DNA of 64,000 nt. Source: Oscillospiraceae bacterium. Lineage in GTDB: Bacteria > Bacillota > Clostridia > Saccharofermentanales > Saccharofermentanaceae. Below the pieces are notes generated by a model. It ran no database searches, was not told the origin of the DNA, and saw only the letters and a list, made by a program, of their open reading frames with translations. A program made the translations under genes and the position numbers. Numbering within the stretch: position 1 is the first letter of the stretch; each line of letters opens with the position of its first letter. The DNA is taken from contig SVIZ01000001.1 of NCBI GenBank assembly GCA_015069205.1, positions 317,155 to 381,154 on the forward strand, read 5' to 3'. Below are positions 1-8,267 of this stretch, one piece after another.

Positions 1-326
1 GGCTTATAGAGAGTAACGTCTGCTTTCTCTCCGCTGTATCTGTTGTAGTCCTTTTCAGTCTCCAAAGGTCTTGTAAGGCCGGGAGAGGATACTTCAAAGA
101 AATCAGGATCGATGGAAGCTGAAGCATCGATGACGGGATCTACCGCACGGCTTACAGTCTCGCAGTCATCGATTCCGATGCCGCCCTTTTTGTCGATGTA
201 GAGCGTCAGGACCATTCCCCTGGCTTCTTTAACATAAGAACAGTCAACAAGGTCAAAACCGAGTCCGGCTACGACAGGTTCAGCGAGTTCAAACGCTTCC
301 TGTGCCACCTTAGATCTTTTAGCCAA
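1..326 (-). CDS. rimP: Ribosome maturation factor RimP (partial, 3' end cut by window edge)
   Basis: Reading the minus strand from 326 gives AKRSKVAQEAFELAEPV..., followed by the RimP-typical segments VAGLGFDLVDCSY and FFEVSSPGLTRPL. RimP assists late 30S subunit assembly and normally heads the rimP-nusA-infB operon. The start is a TTG (324-326) preceded by AAAGGAG at 7 nt spacing; no ATG lies at a suitable place. Only the N-terminal part of about 108 residues is present. A terminator-like hairpin lies in the leader just upstream (347-376), which suggests attenuation of the operon. Identification is by recognisable family sequence and is quite secure. Confidence 0.9.
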   Translation of the reverse strand, partial: MAKRSKVAQEAFELAEPVVAGLGFDLVDCSYVKEARGMVLTLYIDKKGGIGIDDCETVSRAVDPVIDASASIDPDFFEVSSPGLTRPLETEKDYNRYSGEKADVTLYK

Positions 327-346
327 TTTATTTCTCCTTTTACAAC

Positions 347-376
347 AAAAAACGGACACGCAAAACGCTGTCCGTT
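347..376 (-). terminator. Terminator-like hairpin in the rimP leader (possible attenuator)
   Basis: On the minus strand AACGGACA pairs with TGTCCGTT (8 bp, loop GCGTTTTGCG) and runs directly into a T6 tract. It sits only about 20 nt before the rimP start. No minus-strand gene lies upstream, because the neighbour at 548 is on the plus strand. It therefore looks like a leader attenuator rather than the end of another transcription unit. Confidence 0.6.
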
Positions 377-547
377 CGATAAAAACTCTTTTATGAACTC
401 GGTAATTTTACCATATTAGAAAAAATAACGCAAACCGAAAAATGTTCCTGATTTTTTACATTTTAATATTCATTTCAGGTGCCAATTATACTAAAATAAA
501 TATATCCAAATATCCAATGGAAATATGATCCCCAAAGGAGACATTTT

Positions 548-955
548 ATGATTAAACTTATTGCAGGACCTAAGGGCACGGGCAAGACAGCAAAGCTCGT
601 CGATGACATTAACGCAGTTGCGGCTACAGACAGTAACGTAGTATGCCTCGAACGCGGTAACAGATTAGACCAGCTTCTCAAGCCCACAGTTCGTCTTGTA
701 AATATGAAGGAATACCCCATCGAAGGTTTTGACCAGGTTCTCGCTTTTATCTGCGGCATCTGCTCCAAAGATTACGACTTAACACATATCTATGTTGACG
801 CGATCTGCAAAGTTGCCAACAACTACGATCCCGAAGGCCTTGGCGCATTCCTTTTGAAGCTTGACGCATTCTTGAAGGACACGCCTGTTACAGCTACTAT
901 CCTTTACAGTGGCGAGATCGACAGCCTTCCCGAAGAAGCAAGAAAGTTTGCCTGA
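548..955 (+). CDS. Small P-loop NTP-binding protein of unknown function
   Basis: A 135-residue protein starting with MIKLIAGPKGTGKTAKL; the Walker A motif GPKGTGKT is at residues 7-14. No clear Walker B motif can be named with certainty. The only candidate is a short hydrophobic strand ending in Asp (THIYVDAICK). The protein is much shorter than AAA+ or ABC ATPases and has no membrane segment or signal peptide. ATG is preceded by AAAGGAG at good spacing. It is a monocistronic plus-strand unit closed by the terminator at 980-1010. ATP or GTP binding is likely from the motif; its role is not recognised. Confidence 0.8.
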   Translation: MIKLIAGPKGTGKTAKLVDDINAVAATDSNVVCLERGNRLDQLLKPTVRLVNMKEYPIEGFDQVLAFICGICSKDYDLTHIYVDAICKVANNYDPEGLGAFLLKLDAFLKDTPVTATILYSGEIDSLPEEARKFA

Positions 956-979
956 TCTACAATTTAATACCGTAAAACT

Positions 980-1010
980 TCCCGGGTCTGTTATGCAGTC
1001 CGGGGTTTTT
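980..1010 (+). terminator. Rho-independent terminator of the P-loop gene
   Basis: CCCGG ... CCGGG stem with an inner CTG/CAG pairing, followed by GTTTTT. It lies 25 nt after the stop codon at 955. Confidence 0.8.
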
Positions 1011-1039
1011 AATAACAATCCATCAGGAGGGAAAATATT

Positions 1040-1489
1040 ATGGGTTTAATTTCAGAATTCAAGGAATTCGCACTCAAGGGCAATGTAGTTGATATGGCTA
1101 TCGGTGTTATCGTCGGTGCTGCTTTCAAGGATATCGTAACTTCCTTTACAGACAGTTTCATTAATCCTTTGATTGCTTCTGTCGGCGGAGCTGAGATTGC
1201 AGGATCTATCAGACTTCCCTGGGTTGACTACACAGGACTTACAATGGAAGAGATCCAGAGCCTTTCACTTAACTACGGTGCTTTCTTAACAGCCATCATC
1301 AATTTCCTTATCATGGCTATCATCCTTTTCATTATGCTTAAGGCTATCAATACACTTAAGAGTGGCATTGGCAAGAAGCTTAAGAAGGGCAAGAAGGAAG
1401 AACCCGCACCTGCACCTGAGCCGTCCGAAGAAGTTAAGCTCCTCACTGAGATCAGAGACTCCCTCAAGGCACAGACAGCTAAGAAATAA
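1040..1489 (+). CDS. mscL: Large-conductance mechanosensitive channel MscL
   Basis: A 149-residue MscL. The N-terminal helix GLISEFKEFALKGNVVDMAIGVIVGAAF is the signature of the family and carries TM1. TM2 lies around residues 78-100 (YGAFLTAIINFLIMAIILFIMLK). The C-terminus has a basic segment, an acidic/proline linker and a short amphipathic helix (EEVKLLTEIRDSL) that usually bundles in the pentamer. MscL opens under membrane tension on hypo-osmotic shock. ATG is preceded by AGGAGGG. It is a single-gene unit ended by the hairpin at 1515-1544. Confidence 0.97.
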   Translation: MGLISEFKEFALKGNVVDMAIGVIVGAAFKDIVTSFTDSFINPLIASVGGAEIAGSIRLPWVDYTGLTMEEIQSLSLNYGAFLTAIINFLIMAIILFIMLKAINTLKSGIGKKLKKGKKEEPAPAPEPSEEVKLLTEIRDSLKAQTAKK

Positions 1490-1514
1490 CATCAGGTTAC
1501 TTTACTTAAAGATT

Positions 1515-1544
1515 AAAGGGCATCTCATCCGAGGTGCCCTTTTT
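1515..1544 (+). terminator. Rho-independent terminator of mscL
   Basis: AAAGGGCATCTC pairs with GAGGTGCCCTTT around an ATCC loop, ending in a T5 run 26 nt after the mscL stop. Confidence 0.88.
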
Positions 1545-1564
1545 GATGCTCAGTTATTCAGTTT

Positions 1565-2284
1565 TTACTCCAGCAAACCGATTGCTTCGTAAAAGTCTGC
1601 CGCCCTGTCAGTCCGAATGAGGATAAGCACCCTTTCCATGTAATACTTCGTCCTGAATCTTGACGGAACAAGATTCTGATATTCGCTGACGCCTTTTTTC
1701 TTGATGGTGAGCTTTCTCATACTCTCTGAAGTATGTGTCTCAAGATCTCTTTGTCTTTTACGGATCATGTATTCCTCTTCACCAAGCTGTTCGTTAAGCC
1801 TGTCTCTTTTGCGGCTGGCATGAATACCGCCAAAGATCAGAATACCGACAGCAACAGCTATAGCAATAAAAAATGAGGCGAGAAATCCGTCCAGATCATC
1901 ATTTCCGGCACTGATAATGATGCCTATAATATAAACAACGTTAAGAGCAAGGTATGCCAAAATGAAAAAAGGCCAGAAAAATCTGAACATGGAATAACGT
2001 CTGCCTGATAAGACAACAGGTTTCTTAAGCGCTGTCTGGTTATCGTTAATCTCCCTCTGAAGTCTCTCGATAGCCGAATACTCATCCCTGAGTTTTTCAG
2101 CAAGTGCAATGCTCTCTTCTTTGCTCATCTGTGGACGTGCCTGTTCAGATACCACAGTTTCTTTGCCGGTTTCAGCTACAGCAAATGCTTCCGTATTTGC
2201 ATGCCTGTCGATCAGTTGTCCGCACAAGAAACAAAACACATCATCTTCTTTGAGCAGTGCCCCGCATTTTCTGCAATATGCCAT
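1565..2284 (-). CDS. Zinc-ribbon membrane protein, unknown function
   Basis: A 239-residue protein. The N-terminal zinc ribbon has CxxC pairs at C4/C7 and C18/C21. A charged helical stretch follows (residues about 55-90), then two hydrophobic segments around residues 98-122 and 130-152 joined by a short polar loop. The C-terminal tail is soluble, basic and probably coiled-coil. The layout resembles small zinc-ribbon membrane proteins common in Clostridia. ATG is preceded by a G-rich SD (GGGGGG). It is a monocistronic minus-strand gene. Function unknown. Confidence 0.8.
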   Translation of the reverse strand: MAYCRKCGALLKEDDVFCFLCGQLIDRHANTEAFAVAETGKETVVSEQARPQMSKEESIALAEKLRDEYSAIERLQREINDNQTALKKPVVLSGRRYSMFRFFWPFFILAYLALNVVYIIGIIISAGNDDLDGFLASFFIAIAVAVGILIFGGIHASRKRDRLNEQLGEEEYMIRKRQRDLETHTSESMRKLTIKKKGVSEYQNLVPSRFRTKYYMERVLILIRTDRAADFYEAIGLLE

Positions 2285-2356
2285 ATAAATCTACCCCCCT
2301 GTAATCTATTTCGGAATGAATCCCACAACATTCACGTTTAAAATAAATTATACCAA

Positions 2357-2395
2357 CAAAAACGGTCGGGATTTGTAAATCCGATCCCGGCCGTT
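2357..2395 (-). terminator. Terminator of the ArsR/DUF4004 unit
   Basis: On the minus strand AAACGG-C-CGGGAT pairs with ATCCCG-A-CCGTTT, followed by TTTTTG. It is located just after the stop of the gene at 2420-2809. Confidence 0.8.
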
Positions 2396-2419
2396 TATGG
2401 ATTTATTTAAGATTGCGGA

Positions 2420-2809
2420 TCAATCTTTCTTCTTCTTTTTGCCCTTGTCCTTTTTCTTCTTTTTCTTGCTCTTCTTCAGCTCTTTGTCAGTGTTATCAGA
2501 AGAGTCTTTTGCCTTCTCTGTCTTTTTCGAGCCTGACTTAAGAGATTCAATACCTGAAAGGACAAGATCGATTGTGTCTTTGTTTACGGAGTAGTAAGCA
2601 AATCTTCCTCTTCTTTCTACATTCACAAGACCTGCTTCCTTAAGGCATGACATGTGATGTGACAAAGTAGGCTGTGTGAAATCGAATTCGGAAAGAATGT
2701 CCTTTGCCGTAAGTTCGCCTTTCGAAGATATCAGGGATAGGATCTTAAACCTGACACTTTCTGACAGTACACTTAATACTTCGATAAGCTGCTTGTCGAT
2801 CTCAACCAT
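2420..2809 (-). CDS. ArsR-family winged-helix regulator with a poly-lysine tail
   Basis: A 129-residue protein. Residues about 8-85 are a typical ArsR HTH: LIEVLSVLSESVRFKILSLI, then the recognition helix region FDFTQPTLSHHMSCLKEAGLV, then the wing ERRGRFAYYSVN. The usual metal-binding cysteine motif (ELCVCDL) is absent, so it is probably not a metal sensor. From about residue 95 the protein becomes almost only Lys, Ser, Asp and Glu and ends in runs of lysine, which is unusual for the family. It starts 8 nt after the stop of the DUF4004 gene, so the two are probably translated from one mRNA. Confidence 0.85.
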   Translation of the reverse strand: MVEIDKQLIEVLSVLSESVRFKILSLISSKGELTAKDILSEFDFTQPTLSHHMSCLKEAGLVNVERRGRFAYYSVNKDTIDLVLSGIESLKSGSKKTEKAKDSSDNTDKELKKSKKKKKKDKGKKKKKD

Positions 2810-2817
2810 AAGATTTA

Positions 2818-3444
2818 TCAGGCAATGAGCTGATCCTTGAGAGCTTCTTCGAACTCACCGAGATTTGCACAAGCGATGATCTCAGTATTGTCTTCTAAAA
2901 GGATCTCGTCTTCGCCTCTTACGAGAACGGTCATCGGAACGCCCATCTTGCGGAGTAAAATGAGCTGGTATTCCTTTGATGTCTCAGAGGAGAGATACTT
3001 GCAAAGAAGTCTTAATACCTGCTTTGCATCTTCGAGATAGATTCCGGAAAGCTTCATAAGATGATCGATTACATACATCGCGAAAACATCGTTGAAGTCA
3101 AGAAGATCCTTCATCGGGAAAACAGAAGTGAATGCTGTAAGTGACATTCTGCCAACGATCTCGAGATCCTTGAAATCCTGCATAGGGATCTTGAAGCTCT
3201 CTACGTTAGCAGAGAAAAGCTCCTGCATCTGGTCAACGGAAAGTTCGCTTTTGAGATCCTTGATGCGCGCGATCCTTGCGGTGATCTTCTCTTCGGGGAA
3301 GAAGGTAGCCTGTCCGATCTCCGTTGCCTTATGAATAAACCAACTCTCAGGAATCAGGCCCTGACGCTTCCAGCGGTAGAGCGTACCATAAGAGATTCCT
3401 TCCTTAGTAAGCAGATCTTTCTTTGAAATAAGTCTGTCGTCCAT
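2818..3444 (-). CDS. DUF4004 (YhbD-like) putative MerR-type regulator
   Basis: A 208-residue protein starting with an HTH resembling MerR domains: LISKKDLLTKEGISYGTLYRWKRQGLIPESWF. The phrase FFPEEKITARIARIKDLK is characteristic of the DUF4004/YhbD family, which in Bacillus sits next to bactofilin genes. No bactofilin is present here; the partner is instead the ArsR gene downstream, 8 nt away. The C-terminal half (residues about 90-208) is helical with no recognised motif. The SD (AGAGGGG) is upstream of ATG. A regulatory role is inferred from the HTH. Confidence 0.8.
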   Translation of the reverse strand: MDDRLISKKDLLTKEGISYGTLYRWKRQGLIPESWFIHKATEIGQATFFPEEKITARIARIKDLKSELSVDQMQELFSANVESFKIPMQDFKDLEIVGRMSLTAFTSVFPMKDLLDFNDVFAMYVIDHLMKLSGIYLEDAKQVLRLLCKYLSSETSKEYQLILLRKMGVPMTVLVRGEDEILLEDNTEIIACANLGEFEEALKDQLIA

Positions 3445-3540
3445 ATAACCATTTCCCCTCTTTTCTTATCTTGATATCCCGATTGTAGAATAACAATGTT
3501 ACAACCATGAGACATCAGGATAAAAAGAAGGCAACAAATA

Positions 3541-3574
3541 AGGGCTGCCCCGCATTCAAATGCAGGACAGCCCT
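3541..3574 (-). terminator. Terminator of the Ala-rich membrane protein gene
   Basis: AGGGCTG ... CAGCCCT with an inner GCATT/AATGC pairing forms a long hairpin just downstream of the gene ending at 3604. The T tract after it is weak (TTATTTG). Confidence 0.6.
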
Positions 3575-3603
3575 AGGGTTTACCAATGTTACGATCTGAA
3601 AGA

Positions 3604-4263
3604 TCAGACTATGTTTACTGAACCGGCGATCTCTCTTAAACTGTTCAGAACGTTACTTCTGATCTCTGCAGGAAGAGCAACTCCGATAACGATAAGTGCA
3701 ATAAGTGCGATGACTATTGCGATGATGTAATAAGCAAGGATCGCCTTCTCGAAGTTCTTAACATTCCTGTTGCGTCCTGCAATAGAAAGGAAGATAGTAG
3801 CGATAAATCCGACAAACGGAATAGCGCTCAAGAATGCGAGCCAGAAATACTTGGATGTTGATACAGGTCTGTACTGCGGAGGGCATGCATCGATAAGTGC
3901 CTGCTGTGCAGCTCTCTTCTGTCTCTTCTTCTCAAGTCTGGCATCTGCCTTCTCTTTGGCAGCCTTTGCCTTCTCTGCTTCCTTATCTGCTGCGGCCTGC
4001 TTCTTGGCAGCCTCTTTTGCTGCCTGTTCCTCGGCCTTCTTGGCAGCCTTTGCAGCTGCGTCTGCTTCTTTTACTGCTTCCTTTGCTGCTTCTTTGCCTG
4101 CTGCGGAAGCTGTCACTGCAGCCGCTGCAGCTGCTTCGCCTGCATCTATAGCCTTTTCTTCAGCTGCTTCTACAACAGCAGCTTCTTCCTTAGCAACCTC
4201 TTCTACTGCTTCTGCAGCCTCAGAGATCTCAGGTTCCATCTTATCGTTCAAATCGTCTGCCAT
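3604..4263 (-). CDS. Ala/Glu/Lys-rich coiled-coil protein with C-terminal membrane segments
   Basis: A 219-residue protein in three parts. Residues 1-120 are a low-complexity Ala-Glu-Lys region (AKKAEEQAAKEAAKKQ and similar) predicted to be a long coiled coil. Residues about 120-145 are a short linker with PPQYRPVSTSKYFWLA. The C-terminus has two hydrophobic segments (FLSAIPFVGFIATIFLSIAG and AILAYYIIAIVIALIALIVIGVAL). A similar C-terminal membrane pair occurs in many small Clostridia proteins. The strong Ala/Lys bias comes from composition rather than proven homology. SD AAGGGAG precedes ATG. Function unknown. Confidence 0.75.
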   Translation of the reverse strand: MADDLNDKMEPEISEAAEAVEEVAKEEAAVVEAAEEKAIDAGEAAAAAAVTASAAGKEAAKEAVKEADAAAKAAKKAEEQAAKEAAKKQAAADKEAEKAKAAKEKADARLEKKRQKRAAQQALIDACPPQYRPVSTSKYFWLAFLSAIPFVGFIATIFLSIAGRNRNVKNFEKAILAYYIIAIVIALIALIVIGVALPAEIRSNVLNSLREIAGSVNIV

Positions 4264-4320
4264 ATGAGAGCTCCCTTCTTGTCATAATAAATTGAGTATA
4301 TCACAAAACAAACCGCTTGT

Positions 4321-5958
4321 TTACTTTGCATACCAGCGGTGTCTTCTCCTGTAAGACCTTATTACGCGTACGAGTCCGTCACAGATCGCAACCGATCCTA
4401 CGATCATCATGTAAACCTTAAGTGTGCTTTCAGGAGCAAACAGGATGTAGATTCCGCTGACAGCCCAAACAGCGCTTAAGATTATCATAATGACAGCATA
4501 TTTCCTGTTATGTGTCTTTTTCGCTTTGGCCATTCCGTTATATGACGCCGCGAAAAGCAAAGCTGCAAAGATTCCGCTCGCCATGACAAAGAGAGCGCCT
4601 TCCTTTACAAACGTTATTACCGTGGTTGCTACAAGCGCAAAGGAAACAATTGCATCTACAAGATGAGGCTGGAAATTCCAGTTGTCTTTTTTCATTTTCT
4701 TTATGGTGAGCGAAATAGAAATAACCGTAGCAGTAACAAGAAGAATGCTTACAAAAAAGAAAAGGAATTCTTCAGGTATAAGAAAGCCGATGAGTCCGGC
4801 AATCATCATGGCAAGACCTTTTGCCAGTTCTGATCTTCTGAACTGCCTTACAACGCCTGATCTGTTTAGTTTTTTGCCTTCTCCGTCAAAGAACATCTGA
4901 TCCGGCAATGCAGCAGCCGCGATTCTTAAGCCTCTATCGTCACCTAATACGACATTAAGAATTCTTTCCCATCCTTTGGTACCCTGGGCAGTGAATTCTT
5001 CAATAGTCTGTGTTCCGTCTTCACTCATGGAATCAAAGAAGGCATTGATGAATCTTCTTCTCTCGTTAATGTCAACGGAATAGATCCACTTATCGATACC
5101 CATGTTGATCCTTTCAGCCAAAGGATCCAGACCTTCAGATGATAAAAGAAGATCACCATGGTCGATCCCCCAGGAGCAGAGTTCATGCTGCTCGGCCATC
5201 TGCTTGTCACTTTTGACGATGTAACTGTCATCTATCTCCGGTGCGAACAGACTTCCGACAACTGAGAACTCGGGAATGATCCTCGTAGTCTTGGGATTTG
5301 CTCTCTTGATGAGATCTTCTTTTAAGACTTCCGGACAGAATCCGGGACCGTCATTGGAATAAATATGTTCAACTCTGCCGAAAAGATCATCAGGCAGAAC
5401 AGCTGCAGCATAAACCGCGAGATTACCGCCTTTTGAATGACCTCCGACAAATACGGTATCAAACGATCTAAGAGCATTGCGGAGATAATCTTCTGCCATG
5501 GTCTGCGAAGAAGTCAGCATAAAGCTTGTCATGAAATCTTCCTTCCAACCGGCGATCGTGCTGTCCGTGCCTCTGTAAGCTACAAAGGCCCAGCCGCCTT
5601 TCTTCTCGGGCGAGAAGGTCATTGCGGAAAACTGTATGGAGTCTTCTTCGTTGAGAATATCCGTGAAGGAGGAGATATAAAGGTCACCGAATCTTTTCGA
5701 GTTTGCGGCAGCCTTAACGAGCGCCGTAAAACGCTCGCTGTCATCGGGTGCCATTTTCCTGATCGAAAAACCGAGATTGGTAAGCGACATGACTGCTTCC
5801 CTGAGCGTCATTACACCGCCTTCTTCGTTGATCTCGGGAATGTCTTTAAGGTCGAGATAAGATAACTGACAGAGCACGATGTTATCGACTCTTGAAAAGG
5901 GCCTGCCTTCAAAGCCGGTACCGCCTACCCAGCGGACATAATCAGTTATGTTATCCAT
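4321..5958 (-). CDS. DUF2974 (Mbeg1-like) alpha/beta hydrolase with C-terminal membrane domain
   Basis: A 545-residue protein. The N-terminal half contains a lipase-like fold with the nucleophile elbow GHSKGGN at residues 173-179 (Ser175) and the strand WAFVAYRGTDST before it, as in DUF2974/Mbeg1-like proteins. A candidate acidic residue and a candidate His (SWGIDHGDLLL) follow in the expected order. From about residue 375 on there are six or so hydrophobic segments, so the hydrolase is membrane-tethered. It begins 9 nt after the polysaccharide deacetylase stop and has only a weak SD, suggesting coupled translation. Substrate unknown; a lipid or acyl ester is likely. Confidence 0.85.
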   Translation of the reverse strand: MDNITDYVRWVGGTGFEGRPFSRVDNIVLCQLSYLDLKDIPEINEEGGVMTLREAVMSLTNLGFSIRKMAPDDSERFTALVKAAANSKRFGDLYISSFTDILNEEDSIQFSAMTFSPEKKGGWAFVAYRGTDSTIAGWKEDFMTSFMLTSSQTMAEDYLRNALRSFDTVFVGGHSKGGNLAVYAAAVLPDDLFGRVEHIYSNDGPGFCPEVLKEDLIKRANPKTTRIIPEFSVVGSLFAPEIDDSYIVKSDKQMAEQHELCSWGIDHGDLLLSSEGLDPLAERINMGIDKWIYSVDINERRRFINAFFDSMSEDGTQTIEEFTAQGTKGWERILNVVLGDDRGLRIAAAALPDQMFFDGEGKKLNRSGVVRQFRRSELAKGLAMMIAGLIGFLIPEEFLFFFVSILLVTATVISISLTIKKMKKDNWNFQPHLVDAIVSFALVATTVITFVKEGALFVMASGIFAALLFAASYNGMAKAKKTHNRKYAVIMIILSAVWAVSGIYILFAPESTLKVYMMIVGSVAICDGLVRVIRSYRRRHRWYAK

Positions 5959-5967
5959 ACCTTAAGA

Positions 5968-7371
5968 TTATCTGTTTTCTATTGAATAGTAAACAACTCC
6001 GTCTTCAAGTCCGCCCTGCTTAAGGATTCCCATCTCTTCTACGGTAACGCACTGGAAACCTGCATCAACAAGCGCGGGAACGATTCTAGCTGTTGCATTG
6101 GCTGTAGATTCATAGAGGTCATGCATAAGAACTATGTCACCGTCTTTTACCTTGCCGACTATTGCATTATATACCTTATCCGCATTTCTGCTCTCCCAGT
6201 CACGTGAATCGACGCTCCACAAGATGATCGGGCATCCGCATACTTCCTTAAGCGTATCATCCCATCTGCCTTCAGGAGGTCTTAAACATGTGGAGGGCTT
6301 ACCTGTAATCCTGATAAGCTCGTCATCTGTTCCCTTAAGAACATCTATCTGGCCTTCTCCGTCAAGATCGGTAAGTCTGTTATGGCTGTATGTGTGGTTG
6401 CCCTGCTCACAGCCAAGCTCATACTCGCGGATTGCAGCTTCCTCATTCCAGGAGATCCTGTCTCCTACTATGAAGAATGTACACTTCTGTCCGTATTCCT
6501 CGTAAACATCGAGGATTGCATCCGTATAGATCGAAGGACCGTCATCGTAAGTTAAAGCGACCATCGGCTGGTTGCCGTCAACCTCACGTGTGATGTTGCC
6601 TTCATCATCGAAATAGTAAAGGTGATTATCTCCAACAGCTCTCTCATTTCTGATCATCTTGCCTGCGATAAAACCATGTCTTGAACCTTCAACTTCAATG
6701 ATGCCGTCGATTCCTTCACCGGTTATCTCATCAAAATAATATCTGTCTTCTTTGATATCGACCCAGCCCTTAGTCATGAGGCCGGTCTCTTCATCAAAGT
6801 AATACTGCTTGTCCTCAATTATCTGGAGGCCCTTTGATACCTTTCCGGTGTCGGGATCGGCATAATACTTTCCATCCTCATTGCCGAACAGGCCCTTTGT
6901 AACAGTGAATGATTCAGGTGAGAAATAATAAAGGCTGCCGTCGATCTCAGTCCAGTCTGAAGCGGCATTACCCGTGTTGAGATCAAAATAGAATGTACCC
7001 TCATCAGACTTATACCAGCCTGTCTTCATGATGCCTGTCTCAACACTGTAGTATCTGAGAGCACCGTTTACGGTCTGGAAACCTGTCATCATTACACCGT
7101 CAGCATCAAACAGATACTTGTTGCCGTCGATAATGGTCTCGCCCTTAGCCATGATGTGGGTTTCTTCATCAAAATATCGTCTGGTTCCGTCTTCAGGCAT
7201 AACGTGCATACCTGAATACTCTTCGCCATGCTCATCGTAATAGAAAGCAGCATCACCGGAATAGACCCAGCCTCTGTTCGCGCCGGACCTTACTTCACAA
7301 CCCCATGCAACAGTACTGAGAACAGCTGTAATAGCCGCCATGACAAATACTGCAAAAATATTCTTAACCAT
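5968..7371 (-). CDS. Secreted polysaccharide deacetylase with choline-binding-type repeats
   Basis: A 467-residue protein with an N-terminal signal peptide or anchor (residues 3-23). Residues about 33-260 hold ten or so repeats of about 20 residues with WxxxxxxxYYxxxxGxxxxG character, as in cell-wall/choline-binding modules. Residues 268-450 form a NodB domain with all five motifs: TYDDGPS (274-280, metal-binding Asp), HTYSH (326-330, metal-binding His pair), RPPEGRW (364-370), DSRDW (388-392) and LMHD (415-418). It should deacetylate peptidoglycan or another wall glycan outside the cell. The downstream DUF2974 hydrolase is probably in the same operon. SD AAGGAGA precedes ATG. Confidence 0.92.
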   Translation of the reverse strand: MVKNIFAVFVMAAITAVLSTVAWGCEVRSGANRGWVYSGDAAFYYDEHGEEYSGMHVMPEDGTRRYFDEETHIMAKGETIIDGNKYLFDADGVMMTGFQTVNGALRYYSVETGIMKTGWYKSDEGTFYFDLNTGNAASDWTEIDGSLYYFSPESFTVTKGLFGNEDGKYYADPDTGKVSKGLQIIEDKQYYFDEETGLMTKGWVDIKEDRYYFDEITGEGIDGIIEVEGSRHGFIAGKMIRNERAVGDNHLYYFDDEGNITREVDGNQPMVALTYDDGPSIYTDAILDVYEEYGQKCTFFIVGDRISWNEEAAIREYELGCEQGNHTYSHNRLTDLDGEGQIDVLKGTDDELIRITGKPSTCLRPPEGRWDDTLKEVCGCPIILWSVDSRDWESRNADKVYNAIVGKVKDGDIVLMHDLYESTANATARIVPALVDAGFQCVTVEEMGILKQGGLEDGVVYYSIENR

Positions 7372-7492
7372 ATCAATCTCCTTGTGATACTCCTAAATTC
7401 CCCTCGCTAGTTTATCACGGTGTCACAAGCAGTTGTGGTACATTTATGTTACAGAATAACGGACCTTTTTGCCGTTTATTTATGCACGCTGA

Positions 7493-7939
7493 TTAAGTTC
7501 CACGCACCTCTTTAAGAAGGCTCTTAAGCAGAAGATACCTTTCGTATTTCTCCTGCTTTGCAAAATGAACCTCACGGCTCTGAGGATTGGTATTATCAAA
7601 AACAAGGCTTGCGGCCTCATCACCGAACTGCTCGATGGTAAGGTCATACTGCTTCCCGTCTATTACGTTATAGCAATGGTAGTTTCCGCCCGGTCTTAAG
7701 ATCCCGTATACTTCTCCTCCAAAGATATCCTGAACAAGAAAAGCAGTGATGGAGCACTGTCCCAAAGTAATGTTGTCTTCACTCCAGTCAACACGGAGCC
7801 TCGGCGCACATGTCTCTATCCTCCAGATGCCATCCGACAGCACATCGAAAAGATCCAGAAGCGAATCGAGCCTGTATTCACTGTTATCAACCGGCTTTAC
7901 TGTATCTGCGGTCCCGTGCCCGAGAAACTTATAATCCAT
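7493..7939 (-). CDS. YunG-like protein (putative Cys/His/Asp fold)
   Basis: A 148-residue protein. Its core, GQCSITAFLVQDIFGGEVYGILRPGGNYHCYNVIDGKQYDLTIEQF in three adjacent motifs, matches what I recall of YunG-family proteins: Cys after Gly-Gln, then His in a Gly-rich strand followed by Asn, then Asp-Leu-Thr. This Cys/His/Asp order suggests a papain/transglutaminase-like fold, but activity has not been shown from sequence. It is followed by the deacetylase gene about 120 nt downstream and preceded by the hairpin array (8008-8527). Name is by motif recall; function unknown. Confidence 0.7.
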   Translation of the reverse strand: MDYKFLGHGTADTVKPVDNSEYRLDSLLDLFDVLSDGIWRIETCAPRLRVDWSEDNITLGQCSITAFLVQDIFGGEVYGILRPGGNYHCYNVIDGKQYDLTIEQFGDEAASLVFDNTNPQSREVHFAKQEKYERYLLLKSLLKEVRGT

Positions 7940-8007
7940 CTTTTATCTCCCTTTGGGTTTTGAAAATATAATACACGCGTGGGGTCGTGGTTGCAAAAGT
8001 GCGGGGG

Positions 8008-8265
8008 TACCTACTAAATCGCGAAAATGAAAAATAGTAGGTATGTTTTCGAGATGTTAGCGTGCGTGAAACCGAAGAACATACCTACTAAAATTCGAAA
8101 ACGCAAATTAGTAGGTATAGTTTTCGAGAATATAGAGTGATTTTGAGGCTCGCGATACCTACTAAATTTCAAATTTGCATTTTAGTAGGTACATTTGCCA
8201 GAAAGTCGAAGTCCTGAATCCTCTTTTTATACCTACTAAATCGCGAAAACCGTTTTTAGTAGGTA
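8008..8265. repeat. Hairpin array block A: four 36-bp inverted repeats, 74-bp period
   Basis: Four units start at 8008, 8082, 8156 and 8230, exactly 74 bp apart. Each spans exactly 36 bp with a left arm TACCTACTAAA (small variation) and a right arm TTTAGTAGGTA. The 14-18 nt loops differ between units but often contain TCGCGAAAA or TTCGAAAA. The 38-bp spacers also differ; the first ones begin with a GTTTTCGAGA-like stretch. Stops occur in all frames, so it is non-coding. No neighbouring gene explains it. Confidence 0.9.
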
Positions 8266-8267
8266 CT

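Noticed and set aside
475..768. Minus-strand 97-residue frame over the P-loop gene
   Set aside because: It lies fully opposite a gene with a good SD and P-loop motif and has no RBS or family character.
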